Source: Deltaproteobacteria bacterium (lineage in GTDB: Bacteria > Myxococcota > Myxococcia > Myxococcales > 40CM-4-68-19). From it: DNA of 35,865 nucleotides. A program made the translations under genes and the position numbers. Positions 1 to 10,260 of the stretch are shown here, piece after piece (position 1 is the first letter of the stretch; each line of letters starts with the position of its first letter). The stretch is from NCBI GenBank assembly GCA_025350525.1, contig JANXXR010000006.1, positions 1 to 35,865 on the forward strand. Direction: 5' to 3'. The notes beneath the pieces were generated by a model. It searched no databases. It saw only the letters and a list, made by a program, of their open reading frames with translations, and was not told where the DNA came from.

Positions 1-125
1 ACGCTGAAGATGGCGGTGGTGGCGCCGATGCCCAGCGCCAGCGCCAGCACCGCCGCGGCGGTGAAGCCCGGCGTGCGCAGGAGCCCCCGAACCGCGAAGC
101 GGAGATCGCGCAGGATTGCGTCCAT
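1..125 (-). CDS. FtsX/MacB-type ABC permease, 5' end only (cut by window edge)
   Basis: The minus strand from 125 reads [16 protein letters not shown] and continues into the first hydrophobic segment ([19 protein letters not shown]), where the window ends. This is the standard amino terminus of the large duplicated MacB/FtsX-like permeases (ADOP type, about 800 residues), inner-membrane proteins that couple ATP hydrolysis by a LolD/MacB-type ATPase to work in the periplasm. The start follows the stop of the upstream permease by two bases, so it is the fourth gene of the export operon. Only about 41 codons are visible. The first 89 bases of the window are identical to 2415-2503 in the neighbouring permease, so the two are recent or converted paralogues. 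Confidence 0.85.
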   Translation of the reverse strand, partial: MDAILRDLRFAVRGLLRTPGFTAAAVLALALGIGATTAIFS

Positions 126-127
126 GA

Positions 128-2539
128 TCAGTCCGCCCTCAGCGCCGACATCGGATCGACGCGCGTCGCCCGCAGCGCAGGGAGGTAGCTCGCCGCCAGC
201 GCCACCGCGGCCAGCACCATCGAGATGACCGCGTAGGTGAACGGATCGCGCGCGCCCACGCCGTAGAGCATGGAGGAGAGCACCTGCGCCGCGAGCAGCG
301 CCGAAGCGAGGCCGATGGCAACGCCCAGCCCCGCCACCTTGAGCGCGCCCCCCATCACCAGGCGCACCACGTCGCCGGGCTGCGCGCCCACCGCGATGCG
401 CACGCCGATCTCCCGGGTCCTCTGCGTCACGCCGTACGAGGTGACGCCGTAGATGCCCACCGCCGCGAGCAGGAGGGCGAGCGCCGCGAACGCGCCCAGG
501 AGCCGCAGCGGAAAGACCCGCGGCGCGAGCGAGTTGGCGACGACCTCGTCGAGCAGGTCGATGCGGCCTTCCGGCTGCGTGGGGTCGATGCCCGCGAGCG
601 GCTCGCGGAGGGAGGCGGGCGAGACCGCGCCGCGCAGCACCAGCGTCATCTGGTCGGGCGGCGATTGCGCAGCGGCGAAGTAGTAGACGGGCGGAGCCGG
701 GCGATCGAGGCCCTCTTCGCGCGCGTCCCCCACGACGCCGACGATGGTGCGCCACTCTCCCTCGCGCGGCCTCTTGGTGTCGAGCCGGATGCGGTGCCCC
801 AGCACCTCGCGACCTGGAGAGTAGCGCCGCACCCAGGCCTGGTTGACCAGCGCCACCAGCGGCGCGCGGGCGTCGTCGGACAGCGAAAATTCGCGGCCGG
901 CGACCACGGGCTGGCGCATCGCCTTGAAGTAGCCAGGCATGGCGCGGCGGATGGCGTCGCTGGGCTGCGGCTCGCCGGACGGCGGCTGGTAGCCTTCGAT
1001 GAAGTAGCTGAGCCGGTAGTTGCCCTCCATCGGCAGGCGATCGATCCCGCCGGCGGCCTCCACGCCGGGCAGCGCGCTCGCGCGGCGGAGCGCCTCGTCG
1101 AAGAAGCGGGCGCGGGCGGAGTCGTCGTCGTCGTACGCGGGGCCGCCGGGCGACAGTCGCGCCGCGGTGGCGCCGGCGGGGTCGAAGCCGGGTGAGACGC
1201 GGAGCAGGCTGGCGAAGCTGCGCAGCACCAGCCCCGCGCTCACCAGCACCACCAGCGAGAGCGCAACCTGCGCCACCACCAGCATCGAGCGGAGGCGTCC
1301 GGCGGAGACGCCGGCGGTGGTCTGGCCGCCCTCTTTCAGCGAGCCGGCGAGATCAGGCCGGCTGAAGCGGAGCGCGGGCAGCAGCCCCGAAAGGATGGTG
1401 GTCGCCGCAGTGACCCCGACCGCGAACGCCAGCACCGCGCGGTCGACGCGGATGTCGGCGAGCTGGCGGATCTGGCGCGGCGCGGTGGCGAGCAGCCCGT
1501 CGAGGCCCCAGGCGCCGATCAGGACGCCCAGCGCCGCGCCCATCACCGCCAGCACCGCGCTCTCGGTGAGCAGCTGACGGGTCAGCCGCGCGCGGCCCGC
1601 GCCCAGCGCCGATCGCAGCGCGAACTCCCGCTGCCGCGACGCCGACCGCGCCAGCATCAGATTTGCCACGTTGCCGCAGGCGATGAGCAGCACCAGGAGC
1701 ACGAGGCCGAAGAGCAGCCACAGTGGCTGCCGCGACGATCCGACGAAGCGGTCGCGCAGGGGCGCCGTGCTGAAGCGGAAGCCCTGCTCGGGCGCGTAGC
1801 TCTCCGGGTGGGCCGCGCGCACGCGGGCGCTCAGCTGATCGAGCGCCGCCTGGGCCGCCTCGGGCGAGAGGCCTGCGCGCAGCCTGCCGACGCCCTCGAG
1901 GTAGTGCGCCCCCCGCTGCTTGAGCCGCTGCTCGTCGGTAAAGCCGAACGGCACGTAGAACTCGCGCGTCCCGCCGTAGCGGAACGAGTCGGGCAGCACG
2001 CCCACGATGCGGTAGGGGTGGCCGTCCAGCGTGACGCTGCGCCCCACCACCGCGGGATCGGCCCCGTAGCGGCGGCGCCACGCGGTGCCGTCGAGCAGCG
2101 CGACCTCATCGTGGCCCTTGAAGTCCTCGTCCGGCGCGAAGCCGCGGCCAAGGACCGGCTGCACGCCCAGAGTCTTGAAGAAGCTGCCGGTGGCGTTGGC
2201 CACCCGGACCCGCTCGGCCCGCTCGCCCTGCAGCGCGGCCGTGCCGTCGGCGAAAGCGCCGGCCGCCTCGAGGAACGGCGCCGCCGTGAAGTCTTCGTAC
2301 TCGGGCACCGAGAGCGAGAAGCCGACCAGGTGGCGGGTCATGAAGTCGGTGCGCAGCGAGACCAGGCGGCTCTCGTCGCCCCATCCCAGCGATCGCAAGA
2401 GCACCGCGTGGACCACGCTGAAGATGGCGGTGGTGGCGCCGATGCCCAGCGCCAGCGCCAGCACCGCCGCGGCGGTGAAGCCCGGCGTGCGCAGGAGCCC
2501 CCGGATGGCGAAGCGCAGGTCGCGCAGGAGAGCGTCCAT
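128..2539 (-). CDS. Large duplicated FtsX/MacB-like ABC transporter permease (ADOP family)
   Basis: This 803-residue inner-membrane permease is the membrane half of a MacB-type ABC system. It has two similar halves. Each has a transmembrane helix, a large periplasmic MacB_PCD-like domain (roughly residues 40-270 and 460-640) and a three-helix FtsX bundle, with the typical helices [17 protein letters not shown] and [21 protein letters not shown]. FtsX-like sequences such as [13 protein letters not shown] and [12 protein letters not shown] follow helices in both halves. MacB-type systems transmit ATPase movement to the periplasm rather than passing substrate through the membrane, and often export peptides, lipoproteins or antibiotics. 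The start ATG is one base after the ATPase stop (TGA-C-ATG), so translation is coupled. The substrate cannot be read from sequence. Confidence 0.93.
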   Translation of the reverse strand: MDALLRDLRFAIRGLLRTPGFTAAAVLALALGIGATTAIFSVVHAVLLRSLGWGDESRLVSLRTDFMTRHLVGFSLSVPEYEDFTAAPFLEAAGAFADGTAALQGERAERVRVANATGSFFKTLGVQPVLGRGFAPDEDFKGHDEVALLDGTAWRRRYGADPAVVGRSVTLDGHPYRIVGVLPDSFRYGGTREFYVPFGFTDEQRLKQRGAHYLEGVGRLRAGLSPEAAQAALDQLSARVRAAHPESYAPEQGFRFSTAPLRDRFVGSSRQPLWLLFGLVLLVLLIACGNVANLMLARSASRQREFALRSALGAGRARLTRQLLTESAVLAVMGAALGVLIGAWGLDGLLATAPRQIRQLADIRVDRAVLAFAVGVTAATTILSGLLPALRFSRPDLAGSLKEGGQTTAGVSAGRLRSMLVVAQVALSLVVLVSAGLVLRSFASLLRVSPGFDPAGATAARLSPGGPAYDDDDSARARFFDEALRRASALPGVEAAGGIDRLPMEGNYRLSYFIEGYQPPSGEPQPSDAIRRAMPGYFKAMRQPVVAGREFSLSDDARAPLVALVNQAWVRRYSPGREVLGHRIRLDTKRPREGEWRTIVGVVGDAREEGLDRPAPPVYYFAAAQSPPDQMTLVLRGAVSPASLREPLAGIDPTQPEGRIDLLDEVVANSLAPRVFPLRLLGAFAALALLLAAVGIYGVTSYGVTQRTREIGVRIAVGAQPGDVVRLVMGGALKVAGLGVAIGLASALLAAQVLSSMLYGVGARDPFTYAVISMVLAAVALAASYLPALRATRVDPMSALRAD

Positions 2540-2540
2540 G

Positions 2541-3235
<695 letters not shown>

Positions 3236-3239
<4 letters not shown>

Positions 3240-4510
3240 TTCAGCCTCACTCGGTCGGCCTGGTCCCAGGCGGACATGTCGGAAAGGATCACGGTGTCGC
3301 CCTCGGCAAGCCCTTCGAGCACCTCGACGGTGGAGACGGAGCTGCGGCCCAGCTTCACCTTGGCGCGGCGCGCCTCGTCGCTCTCCCTGGCGAGGCGGAA
3401 GAGCTCGATCTGACCCTCGGGCTGCGCGCCGGCGGGGCGGCCGACGTAGAGGACGTTGGCCAGCTTCTCGATCTCCACCGTGCCCTCGATGGTCAGGTCG
3501 GGCCGGGCGCCGCGCGGCAATTCGGCGGGCAGCGAGACGTCGACCTCGACCGAGCCCTGGTTCGCCGAGGGCGAGATGCGCGAGACCTTGCCCTGCACGA
3601 TGCCGTTGCGGGTGTCGATCGAGGCCGAGAGCTGCAGCGCCAGGTCGCGCGCCTGCGTCTCGGGAATGCGCAGCACGGCCTTGAGCTTCTCGGGCTGGAC
3701 GACCTTGGCGAGCAGCGAGCCCGGCGTCACCCACTGGCCCAACTCCAGCGGCAGCTCGGAGAGGACGCCGTGTTCCACCGAGCGCACCTTCATCGATTCG
3801 ACCTGCTTGCGGCGGAAGGCGACCACCGCCTTGAGCCGCTCGATCTGCGCCCGCTGGGCCGCGACCACTTCCCGGCCGCTGCTGGAGACGACGCCGAGGC
3901 GCCGCTTCTCGAGAGCGAGCCGGCGGGTCAGCTGGGCGGCCTTTTCGATCTGCTGGTTCGCCTCGAGGCCGCTGATGACGCCGTCCTGCGCCAGCTTGCG
4001 GTCGGCCTTGGCGCGGCGCTCGGCGTCGAGGGCGTCGGCTTCCAGCGAGGCGAGGCCGGATTCGGTGACCAGCTCGTTGCCGCTCGAGGTCGCGCGCAGG
4101 TTGATGAGGTCGGCCTGCGCCTGCGCAAGCTGCCGCTCGGCGTCGAGCGCCTGCAGCATGACGTCGGGGTTGGACAACTCGAGCAGCACCGTGCCGGCCT
4201 CCACCTTTGCGCCGGGACGCAACGGGATGCGCTCGACGCGGCCGGCCGTGTCGGCGGTGATCAGCCGGATCTGCTCGGGCACCAGCGTGCCGGGGCCCTT
4301 CACCTCGCGCAGCATCGGTCCGCGCTTGACGGTGTCGGTCCAGAGCGAGGCGCGATCGACCACCGGCGCCGCCGACCGCAGGCGCGAGAGCCCGATGGTG
4401 ATCGCGATCAGCGCGGCGACGCCGGCGCCGATGGCCGCCCAGCGCGCCTTCTGGCTGCGCGGCTTGCGCGGAATGTCCACGATGCTCGCTGCTCGCTGGG
4501 GCTCGGCCAT
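3236..4510 (-). CDS. HlyD/MacA-family periplasmic adaptor (membrane-fusion) subunit
   Basis: This adaptor is about 424 residues. It should be anchored by one inner-membrane helix and bridge the permease to an outer-membrane channel. The order is a basic cytoplasmic tail, a helix (AAIGAGVAALIAITIGL), the first biotinyl-lipoyl-like half (GRVERIPLRPGAKVEAGTVL), a long alpha-hairpin of coiled-coil type, the second lipoyl half and beta-barrel, and a C-terminal membrane-proximal region ending LAEGDTVILSD. The track starts at TTG 4540. I prefer ATG 4510 (MAEPQRAAS), just before the positively charged tail, although neither start has a clear Shine-Dalgarno sequence. It is the first gene of the operon and overlaps the ATPase by four bases. 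No outer-membrane factor gene is visible nearby. Confidence 0.9.
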
Positions 4511-4540
4511 CGGGCGGGTAGAGAGCGAAAGTTGTGCCAA

Positions 4541-4706
4541 CCGTCTCGAGGGCCTCGGGCCTCAGGCTTCAGGCCTCAGGCCCAAGACAACGTGTGCGGA
4601 TTTGGGACTGGCCGTCCCCGAACCGGGCATCTCGCCGATCGAGGACGTCTTCCTGATCCTGGCGTATACGGTCTGAAATCGCGGCGCCTGACCGCCCAGG
4701 GCTTTC
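4541..4706 (+). promoter_or_regulatory. Divergent intergenic region with an imperfect GGCCT-rich hairpin
   Basis: This 166 bp gap separates the divergent adaptor and GH13 genes, so it must hold both promoters, though no convincing -35/-10 pair stands out. At 4550-4583 a run built from repeated CCTCAGG/CTTCAGG units can fold into an imperfect hairpin: GGGCCT pairs with AGGCCC and GGCC with GGCC, with a two-base mismatch and a loop of about ten bases. The hairpin and repeat are seen directly; any regulatory role is a guess. Confidence 0.4.
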
Positions 4707-6635
4707 ATGCCAGTCACCCAGGATGGAATTGACGCAGGCACGCCCATGGGCGCGACCGTCGTAGAAGGAGGTGCCACCTTCCGGGTCTGGGCGCCGGGGG
4801 CGCGCGACGTCTATTTGCGCTTTCCCGACGACGCGGCGACGGGATGGCTGCCGTCGGCGGGAAACCGACTCGCCCGACAGCCGAACGGCACCTGGGCGGG
4901 GTTCGTCGCCGGTGCGAGCGACGGCGAGCGATACCGGTTCTTCGTGCGCGGCACGGGCAGCGAAGGCTTCAAGCGCGACCCCTACGCCCGCGAGCTGACC
5001 GAAGAATGGCCCAACCCACGCTGCGTGCTGCGAGCTCCGAGGTATCCTTGGCACGATGGCGCTTTCATGGGGCCGGCGCTGGCGGACCTGGTCATCTACC
5101 AGTTCCACATCGGCACCTATCGCGCCGTCGACGACGCCGGCCACGACCTCCGCAACGGCCGGGTGGCCAGGCTTCTCGACGCCGTCGACCGCATTCCATA
5201 TCTGGCAGACCTCGGCTTCAATGCAGTAGAACCACTTCCCATCGACGAATTCACGGGCCCTTTCAGCCTCGGATACAACGGCGTCGATTACTTCTCGCCG
5301 GAGATGGACTATTCAGTCCCGGCGCCGGAGCTCCCCCGATACCTCTCCAGGGTGAACGCGCTGCTGGCGGCGCGTGGCGCACCGCCGGTCATCGCGCGCG
5401 ATCTCGAGGCGCACGGCGACCAGGTGCGCGCCTTCGTGGATCTCTGCCATCTGTACGGCATCGCCGTGCTCTTCGACGTGGTCTACAACCACGCGGGCGG
5501 TGACTTCGGCGACCAGGGACTCTACTTCTTCGACCGCCGGCCCGAGGGCAATCGGAACGACAGTCTCTATTTCACCGATCAAGAATGGGCGGGCGGCCTG
5601 GTCTTCGCTTACTGGGACGCGGACGTGCGGCGGTTCCTCGTTGATAACGCGCGTTCCTATTCACGCGAATACCACGCGGACGGCCTTCGTTACGACGAGG
5701 TGACCGTCATTGCGCGCAAGGGCGGTTGGCAGTTCTGCCAGGAGTTGACGGCCGGGGTCCGCGGCGAGCCCCGGCCTGCGATTCAGATCGCCGAGTATTG
5801 GGATGACCCGTTCTACGTGGTCGAATCGGCCCGGGAAGGCGGCGCCGGCTTCGATGCGCACTGGAGCGACCGCCTGCGAGTGGCGGTGCGCCGCGCTCTC
5901 GGACAAGCTGCGGCAGGTCGCGATGCCCAGGTCGACATCGAAGGTCTCGCCCGCGCGTTGTGGCCCGACGACCGATACCCCGCGTACCGGGCTGTCCATT
6001 GCCTCGAGAACCACGACCTGGTGCTGGTCACACATGCCGACGCCGTGCCTCGCATCGTCACTGTCGCCGACGGCTCCGATCAGCGCTCCTGGTGGGCACG
6101 CAGCCGGACGCGAGTCGCGAACGGCTTGCTCCTCACGGCTCCCGGCGTTCCCATGATGTTCATGGGCCAGGAGCTGCTCGAGCGAAACCTGTGGCACGAC
6201 GATCCCACCGACGCCGGCCATCTCGTGCAGTGGGACGGACTTGCGAGCGATCCCGCCGTCATCGACCACCACCGCTTCGTACGCGAGCTCATTGGCATCC
6301 GCCGCAGCTATCCCGCGCTTCGCGGAGAACGTATCAACGTGTTCCACGCGCGCGACGACAGCCGCGTCCTCGCCTTCCATCGCTGGCTCGACCAGCAGGG
6401 CCGGGACGTCGTGGTCGTGGCGAGCCTGTGTGAGACGACGTACGGCCGCTACCGTATCGGCTTCCCCCTCGCGGGCGCGTGGCGTGAAGTCTTCAACAGC
6501 GAGGCGTACGACCGGTATCCGGCGACAGGAAACGCCGGCCGCGCCGACGCGCTCGGCGTGCCATGGGACGGCTTGCCGGCCTCGGCCGAGATCGTCGTTC
6601 CGGCGTGCTCGATCATGATCTTCGCGCGCGAGTAG
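4707..6635 (+). CDS. GH13 alpha-amylase-superfamily enzyme, glucan branching enzyme-like
   Basis: This 642-residue cytoplasmic glycoside hydrolase/transferase acts on alpha-1,4-glucan or trehalose-pathway sugars. An N-terminal CBM48-like beta-domain (residues about 12-115, FRVWAPGARDVYLRF) precedes the TIM barrel. The GH13 conserved regions are visible: LFDVVYNHAG, GLRYDEV with nucleophile Asp330, IAEYW with acid/base Glu363, and LENHD with transition-state Asp437. A C-terminal all-beta domain ends IVVPACSIMIFARE. The length and C-terminal domain fit GlgB-like branching enzymes; the related maltooligosyltrehalose trehalohydrolase is the main alternative. ATG 4746 (MGATVVEGG) is a possible later start. 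No glycogen or trehalose gene flanks it, so it appears to be monocistronic. Confidence 0.85.
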   Translation: MPVTQDGIDAGTPMGATVVEGGATFRVWAPGARDVYLRFPDDAATGWLPSAGNRLARQPNGTWAGFVAGASDGERYRFFVRGTGSEGFKRDPYARELTEEWPNPRCVLRAPRYPWHDGAFMGPALADLVIYQFHIGTYRAVDDAGHDLRNGRVARLLDAVDRIPYLADLGFNAVEPLPIDEFTGPFSLGYNGVDYFSPEMDYSVPAPELPRYLSRVNALLAARGAPPVIARDLEAHGDQVRAFVDLCHLYGIAVLFDVVYNHAGGDFGDQGLYFFDRRPEGNRNDSLYFTDQEWAGGLVFAYWDADVRRFLVDNARSYSREYHADGLRYDEVTVIARKGGWQFCQELTAGVRGEPRPAIQIAEYWDDPFYVVESAREGGAGFDAHWSDRLRVAVRRALGQAAAGRDAQVDIEGLARALWPDDRYPAYRAVHCLENHDLVLVTHADAVPRIVTVADGSDQRSWWARSRTRVANGLLLTAPGVPMMFMGQELLERNLWHDDPTDAGHLVQWDGLASDPAVIDHHRFVRELIGIRRSYPALRGERINVFHARDDSRVLAFHRWLDQQGRDVVVVASLCETTYGRYRIGFPLAGAWREVFNSEAYDRYPATGNAGRADALGVPWDGLPASAEIVVPACSIMIFARE

Positions 6636-6769
6636 ACAGCCTCTGATGCAACACTCGCCATTCTTCACCGTCCTCAGTCCACTCCAGCCCCCCTTTTGTC
6701 GAGGGCATTTCCCTGTTAGGGTTAGAAGGCGATGCAGCAGCATCCAGCGCGTCGCTCTTGGGGGACAAG
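6636..6769 (+). promoter_or_regulatory. Upstream region and ribosome-binding site of the giant lipoprotein gene
   Basis: This 134 bp gap follows the GH13 stop. A slightly AT-richer stretch with TTGTCG at 6696 and TTAGGGTTAG at 6716 might be a promoter, but the spacing is not canonical. GGGGGA at 6760-6765 lies four bases before ATG 6770, which decides in favour of that start over the track's TTG at 6758. Confidence 0.35.
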
Positions 6770-7801
6770 ATGCGCGCACACCGGCCAGCGCTAGTCGCAG
6801 CGCTTTGCATTGCCGCCGCATCCTGTAATTCGGGTTCGCCCGCTGCGCCCGGCAAACGGGACCGCAGCCACGAGGTCATCTCGGATGCGGCCCACAACAG
6901 CGGCACGCCGGGAATCTATTTCCTCCGTCCCATGATGCCCGCGCAGCCGGCGCAACTCGGGCACAGCGCCCCGCCCGGGAGCTTCGGCGGCCCCTGGGTG
7001 GTCATCGATCGCATCTCGCTGCCCGCGGGATGCGTCAACGACTGCCCGGCGCAGGTGATCACGCCCAACGTCACCACCATCACCCGCACCGCCACCAGCG
7101 ACGGCACCGGCATTCCCGTCAGCAAGGGCGACGCGCGCAACCGGCTCGTCTACCACGTCAACCGCGTGCCGCCTCCGCCCGGCGACAGCGAGCCCGACGC
7201 CGACCTCGACGACGTGCCCGACGGCTACTGGTCGACGCACTGGGAGTCGGACGACTTCGGCACCCTGGTGAACGGCATCTACCGCGCTCACGTGTTCGTG
7301 GGCAGCGTCGCGCAGCCGCTCGAGCTCGGGTTCGCCGACATCGAGATCGTTCCCGACGGCATCTCGAACGCCGTCTGGAAGAAGATCGATCGCACCGAGT
7401 TCGTGCCGCTCAAGTTCGGGCACACCCTCCTCATCACCTTCCAGATCGAGCCTTCGGCGCTGGTCTGCCTGGGCGTCGCCTGCACCGCTTCGGACTCGTG
7501 CCACCTGGCGGGCGTCTGCGACCGCAGCACCGGCGCCTGCTCGACCCGGCCGCGCCGAACGGCACCTCTTGCGCGACCAACGGCGGTCAGTGCCACGGCG
7601 GGAGCTGCTCGTGCCCGACCGGGTACTCGCTCGCGAACGGGACCTGCACGCCGATCGACAGCTGCCTCATCCATCACGGCGGGTGCAACGGCGCTGCCGT
7701 CTGCACCAGCACCGGGCCCGGCCAGAACGTCTGCGGCTGCAACCCGGGCTACACCGGCGACGGCAAGAGCTGCACGCCCGGCCTCGCCATCACCGGCGTG
7801 A
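6770..7801 (+). CDS. Giant secreted lipoprotein, part 1: signal peptide and N-terminal domain (frameshifted)
   Basis: The start ATG 6770 gives MRAHRPALVAALCIAAASC, a lipoprotein signal peptide with Cys19 as the expected lipidated residue. A Gly/Pro-rich stretch and a beta-rich domain of about 200 residues of unknown function follow, then a Cys-rich segment (CLGVACTASDSCHLAGVC). Real coding sequence in this frame ends near 7547; the remaining codons to 7801 are an out-of-frame Arg/Ala/Pro-rich tail. Restoring one C in the CCC run at 7545-7547 turns the sequence into STPAAPNGTSC and joins it smoothly to the next frame, so one base appears to be missing here. It is the 5' part of the gene continued in the next three entries. 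The function is unknown; an outer-membrane or surface location is inferred. Confidence 0.75.
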   Translation: MRAHRPALVAALCIAAASCNSGSPAAPGKRDRSHEVISDAAHNSGTPGIYFLRPMMPAQPAQLGHSAPPGSFGGPWVVIDRISLPAGCVNDCPAQVITPNVTTITRTATSDGTGIPVSKGDARNRLVYHVNRVPPPPGDSEPDADLDDVPDGYWSTHWESDDFGTLVNGIYRAHVFVGSVAQPLELGFADIEIVPDGISNAVWKKIDRTEFVPLKFGHTLLITFQIEPSALVCLGVACTASDSCHLAGVCDRSTGACSTRPRRTAPLARPTAVSATAGAARARPGTRSRTGPARRSTAASSITAGATALPSAPAPGPARTSAAATRATPATARAARPASPSPA

Positions 7802-10260
7802 CCGACGGCGAGATCACCAACGCCGCCTCGGTGACGCCGGTGATCGTCTCTCCCGCGCCGGTGACGGCGGCGCTCGCCGGCGCGCCCTTCCTCTCCGGGA
7901 CCGCGGTCGCCGCCGAGGGAGATCACCTGCTCGCCGCGACGGCGGCAGACGCCTTCGGCAACCAGAAGTCGGCGACGGTGCACTTCTCCCTCGATCGAAC
8001 TCCGCCAGCCGTGGTCATCGCCGGGGTCAGCGACGGCGAGCTTCGCGCCGCGCCGGCGACCATCTCCTTCAGCGCCACCGACGCGCACCTCGCATCGGCG
8101 GCCGCGACCCTCGATGGCGCGCCCTTCGCCTCGGGGGGCACGGTCGCTAGCGAAGGCCTGCACCAGGTGGTGGTGACCGCTGCGGACGCCGCGGGAAACA
8201 GCGCCGTCGCCTCGGTGACGTTCCGCATCGTGCTGACGCCGCCCGCGATCGTGGTCGTGGCGCCGAGCGATGGCGCCTACCTCAACACCGCCACCGCCTC
8301 TGTGGTCGCGCAGGTCACCGACCAGGGCGGCGGCATCGCGCAGGTCCAGGCCAACGGCGTCGCGATGGTGTTCTCCACGGGCGCATTTCGCGCCGACCTG
8401 CCGCTGCTCGAGGGCGTGAACACCATCGCCGTCGCGGCCAGCGACCTGGTCGGCAACCGGTCGCAGGTGACCCTTTCGGTAATGCGCGACACGACACCGC
8501 CCGCGATCAACCTGACCTCGCCCGCCGACGGCGCGCACCTCGCGGCTGCGAGCGTGCAGGTGGTCGGCGTCGCCACCGACGCGAGCCCGCTGGTCGTGCG
8601 GGTCGACGGCGCGCCGGTGTCGCCGAGCTTCGCCACCACGGTGGCGCTGACTCCCGGGGCGAACCTGATCGTGGTCTTTGCCACCGACGCGGCCGGCAAC
8701 TCCTCCACCGTCACGCGCCAGGTGCGCTCGAACACGGTGCCGCCCGCGCTCGCGGTCCTGTCGCCGCCCGATGGCCTGATCACCAGCCAGACGACCATCG
8801 CGGTTTCCGGCACTGCCCCTCCCGGCGACAGCGCCGACACGCTCTCAGTCACCATCGACGGCGCGCCCGCGGCCCTGACCGGCGCGGCCTTCAGCGGCGC
8901 CGTCTCGCCCCCCGAGGGCGACCACACCATCGTCGTCACCGCCAAGGACAGCTACGGCCTTTCCGCGCAGCGGCAGATCCACCTCACGCGCGACACCACG
9001 CCGCCCGTGATCGCCATCAGCGGCGTGGCCGACGGCGAAATCCGCACCAGCCCCGTCAGCATCTCGTTCAGCGCCAGCGACGCGCACCTCTCTTCCGTCA
9101 GCGCCACGCTCGACGGCGCGCCCTTCGCGAGCGGAGGCACGGTGAAGAGCGCGGGGCCGCACGCGCTGGCCGTCCTCGCCAGCGACGCAGCAGGAAATGC
9201 GTCGGCCGTGTACTGCACTTCCGCCTCGCCCTTGCGCCGCCGCAGGTCACCATCCTCGCGCCTGCCGACGGCAGCTACGGTAACTCGCCCACCGCGGCCG
9301 TGGTCGCGCAGGTCACCGACGGCGGCGGCGGCATCGCGCAGGTCACCGCCAACGGCGTGCCGATGGCGCTGGGGGCAGGCGGGCTCTTCCGCGCCTCGGT
9401 GGCGCTCACCGAGGGCCACGACCTGATCGCGGTCACGGCCACCGATCTGGCGGCGCAGTCGGCCCAGCAGACGATCTCGGTCGTGCTCGACACGCAGCCC
9501 CCGGCCCTCAACCTCGCCGCTCCGGCCGAGGGCGCGTTCATCGCCGCGCTCAGCGCCACCGTCAGCGGCACCGTCACCGACGCGAGCCCGCTGGCGCTGA
9601 CGGTCAACGGCGCGGCGACGGCGGTGGCCGCCGGCGGAAGCTTCTCCATCACGGCGGCGCTGTCCGCGGGAGCGAACACCATCGTGGCGTTGGCGACCGA
9701 CGCGGCGGGCAACTCCTCGGCGGTGACGCGCCACCTGCGCGCAAACAGCGTGCCGCCCGCGCTCACCGTCTCGTCGCCGGCCGAAGGCTTGATCACCAAC
9801 CAGACCACCATCGCGGTCTCCGGGACTGCTACGCCCGGCGACAGCACCGACACGCTCTCGGTCACCATCGACGGTGCCCCCGCGGCCCGGTCGGGCTCCG
9901 CGTTCAGCGGCGCGATCTCGCCGCCCGAAGGCGATCACACCATCGTCGTCATCGCCACCGACAGCTACGGGCTCTCCTCGCGGCAGGAGGTGCACATCAC
10001 GCGCGACACCACGCCGCCGGCCATCGCCATCAGCGGCGTCGCCGACAGCGAGGTCCGGACCAGCCCCGTTACCATCTCGTTTAGCGCCACCGACGCGCAC
10101 CTGTCGTCCGTCAGCGCCACGCTCGACGGCGCCTCGTTTGCGAGCGGAGGGACGGTGAGCGCCGCGGGAGCTCACGCGCTCGTGGTGGTGGCCGCCGACG
10201 CGGCGAGCAACCAGGCGACGCAGACCGTGCACTTCAGCATTGCGGCAGCGGGCGTCTTCA
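7480..10260 (+). repeat. Roughly 1 kb tandem Ig-domain module in the giant lipoprotein
   Basis: A block of four Ig-like domains, opening with PP.I.I.GV.DGE.R and containing FSA.DAHL.S, starts near 8002, recurs near 9001 and starts a third, incomplete time near 10014. The periods are 999 bp and 1013 bp, the second becoming 1014 bp (338 codons) once the missing base near 9213 is restored. The later two starts are more alike than either is to the first, which suggests stepwise internal duplication. Confidence 0.75.
7549..9426 (+). CDS. Giant secreted lipoprotein, part 2: EGF-like region and Ig-like repeats
   Basis: In this frame the protein continues with a Cys-rich EGF-like region (NGGQCHGGSCSCPTGY, then CGCNPGYTGDGKSC), followed by a string of Ig-like beta-sandwich domains of about 80-90 residues. 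Most domains open with a DTTPP-type linker and close with DAAGNS-type sequence, the signature of bacterial Ig-like/cadherin-like repeats used as spacers or adhesins on the cell surface. The real frame ends near 9212. There GTG-TAC-TG-CAC has five bases where sister repeats need six, so one base is missing; codons from 9216 to the stop at 9426 in this frame are spurious. No start codon with a ribosome-binding site is evident at 7549, which supports continuation from part 1. Confidence 0.75.
   Translation, partial: AAPNGTSCATNGGQCHGGSCSCPTGYSLANGTCTPIDSCLIHHGGCNGAAVCTSTGPGQNVCGCNPGYTGDGKSCTPGLAITGVTDGEITNAASVTPVIVSPAPVTAALAGAPFLSGTAVAAEGDHLLAATAADAFGNQKSATVHFSLDRTPPAVVIAGVSDGELRAAPATISFSATDAHLASAAATLDGAPFASGGTVASEGLHQVVVTAADAAGNSAVASVTFRIVLTPPAIVVVAPSDGAYLNTATASVVAQVTDQGGGIAQVQANGVAMVFSTGAFRADLPLLEGVNTIAVAASDLVGNRSQVTLSVMRDTTPPAINLTSPADGAHLAAASVQVVGVATDASPLVVRVDGAPVSPSFATTVALTPGANLIVVFATDAAGNSSTVTRQVRSNTVPPALAVLSPPDGLITSQTTIAVSGTAPPGDSADTLSVTIDGAPAALTGAAFSGAVSPPEGDHTIVVTAKDSYGLSAQRQIHLTRDTTPPVIAISGVADGEIRTSPVSISFSASDAHLSSVSATLDGAPFASGGTVKSAGPHALAVLASDAAGNASAVYCTSASPLRRRRSPSSRLPTAATVTRPPRPWSRRSPTAAAASRRSPPTACRWRWGQAGSSAPRWRSPRATT

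Noticed and set aside
5661-6821. A 386-codon minus-strand ORF over the GH13 gene.
   Set aside because: It overlaps all GH13 conserved regions on the opposite strand and shows no recognisable motifs.
7545-7547. Programmed ribosomal frameshifting as the explanation of the frame changes.
   Set aside because: No slippery heptamer with downstream structure is seen at the sites, and the changes vary in direction between genes. A missing or extra base explains each one more simply.
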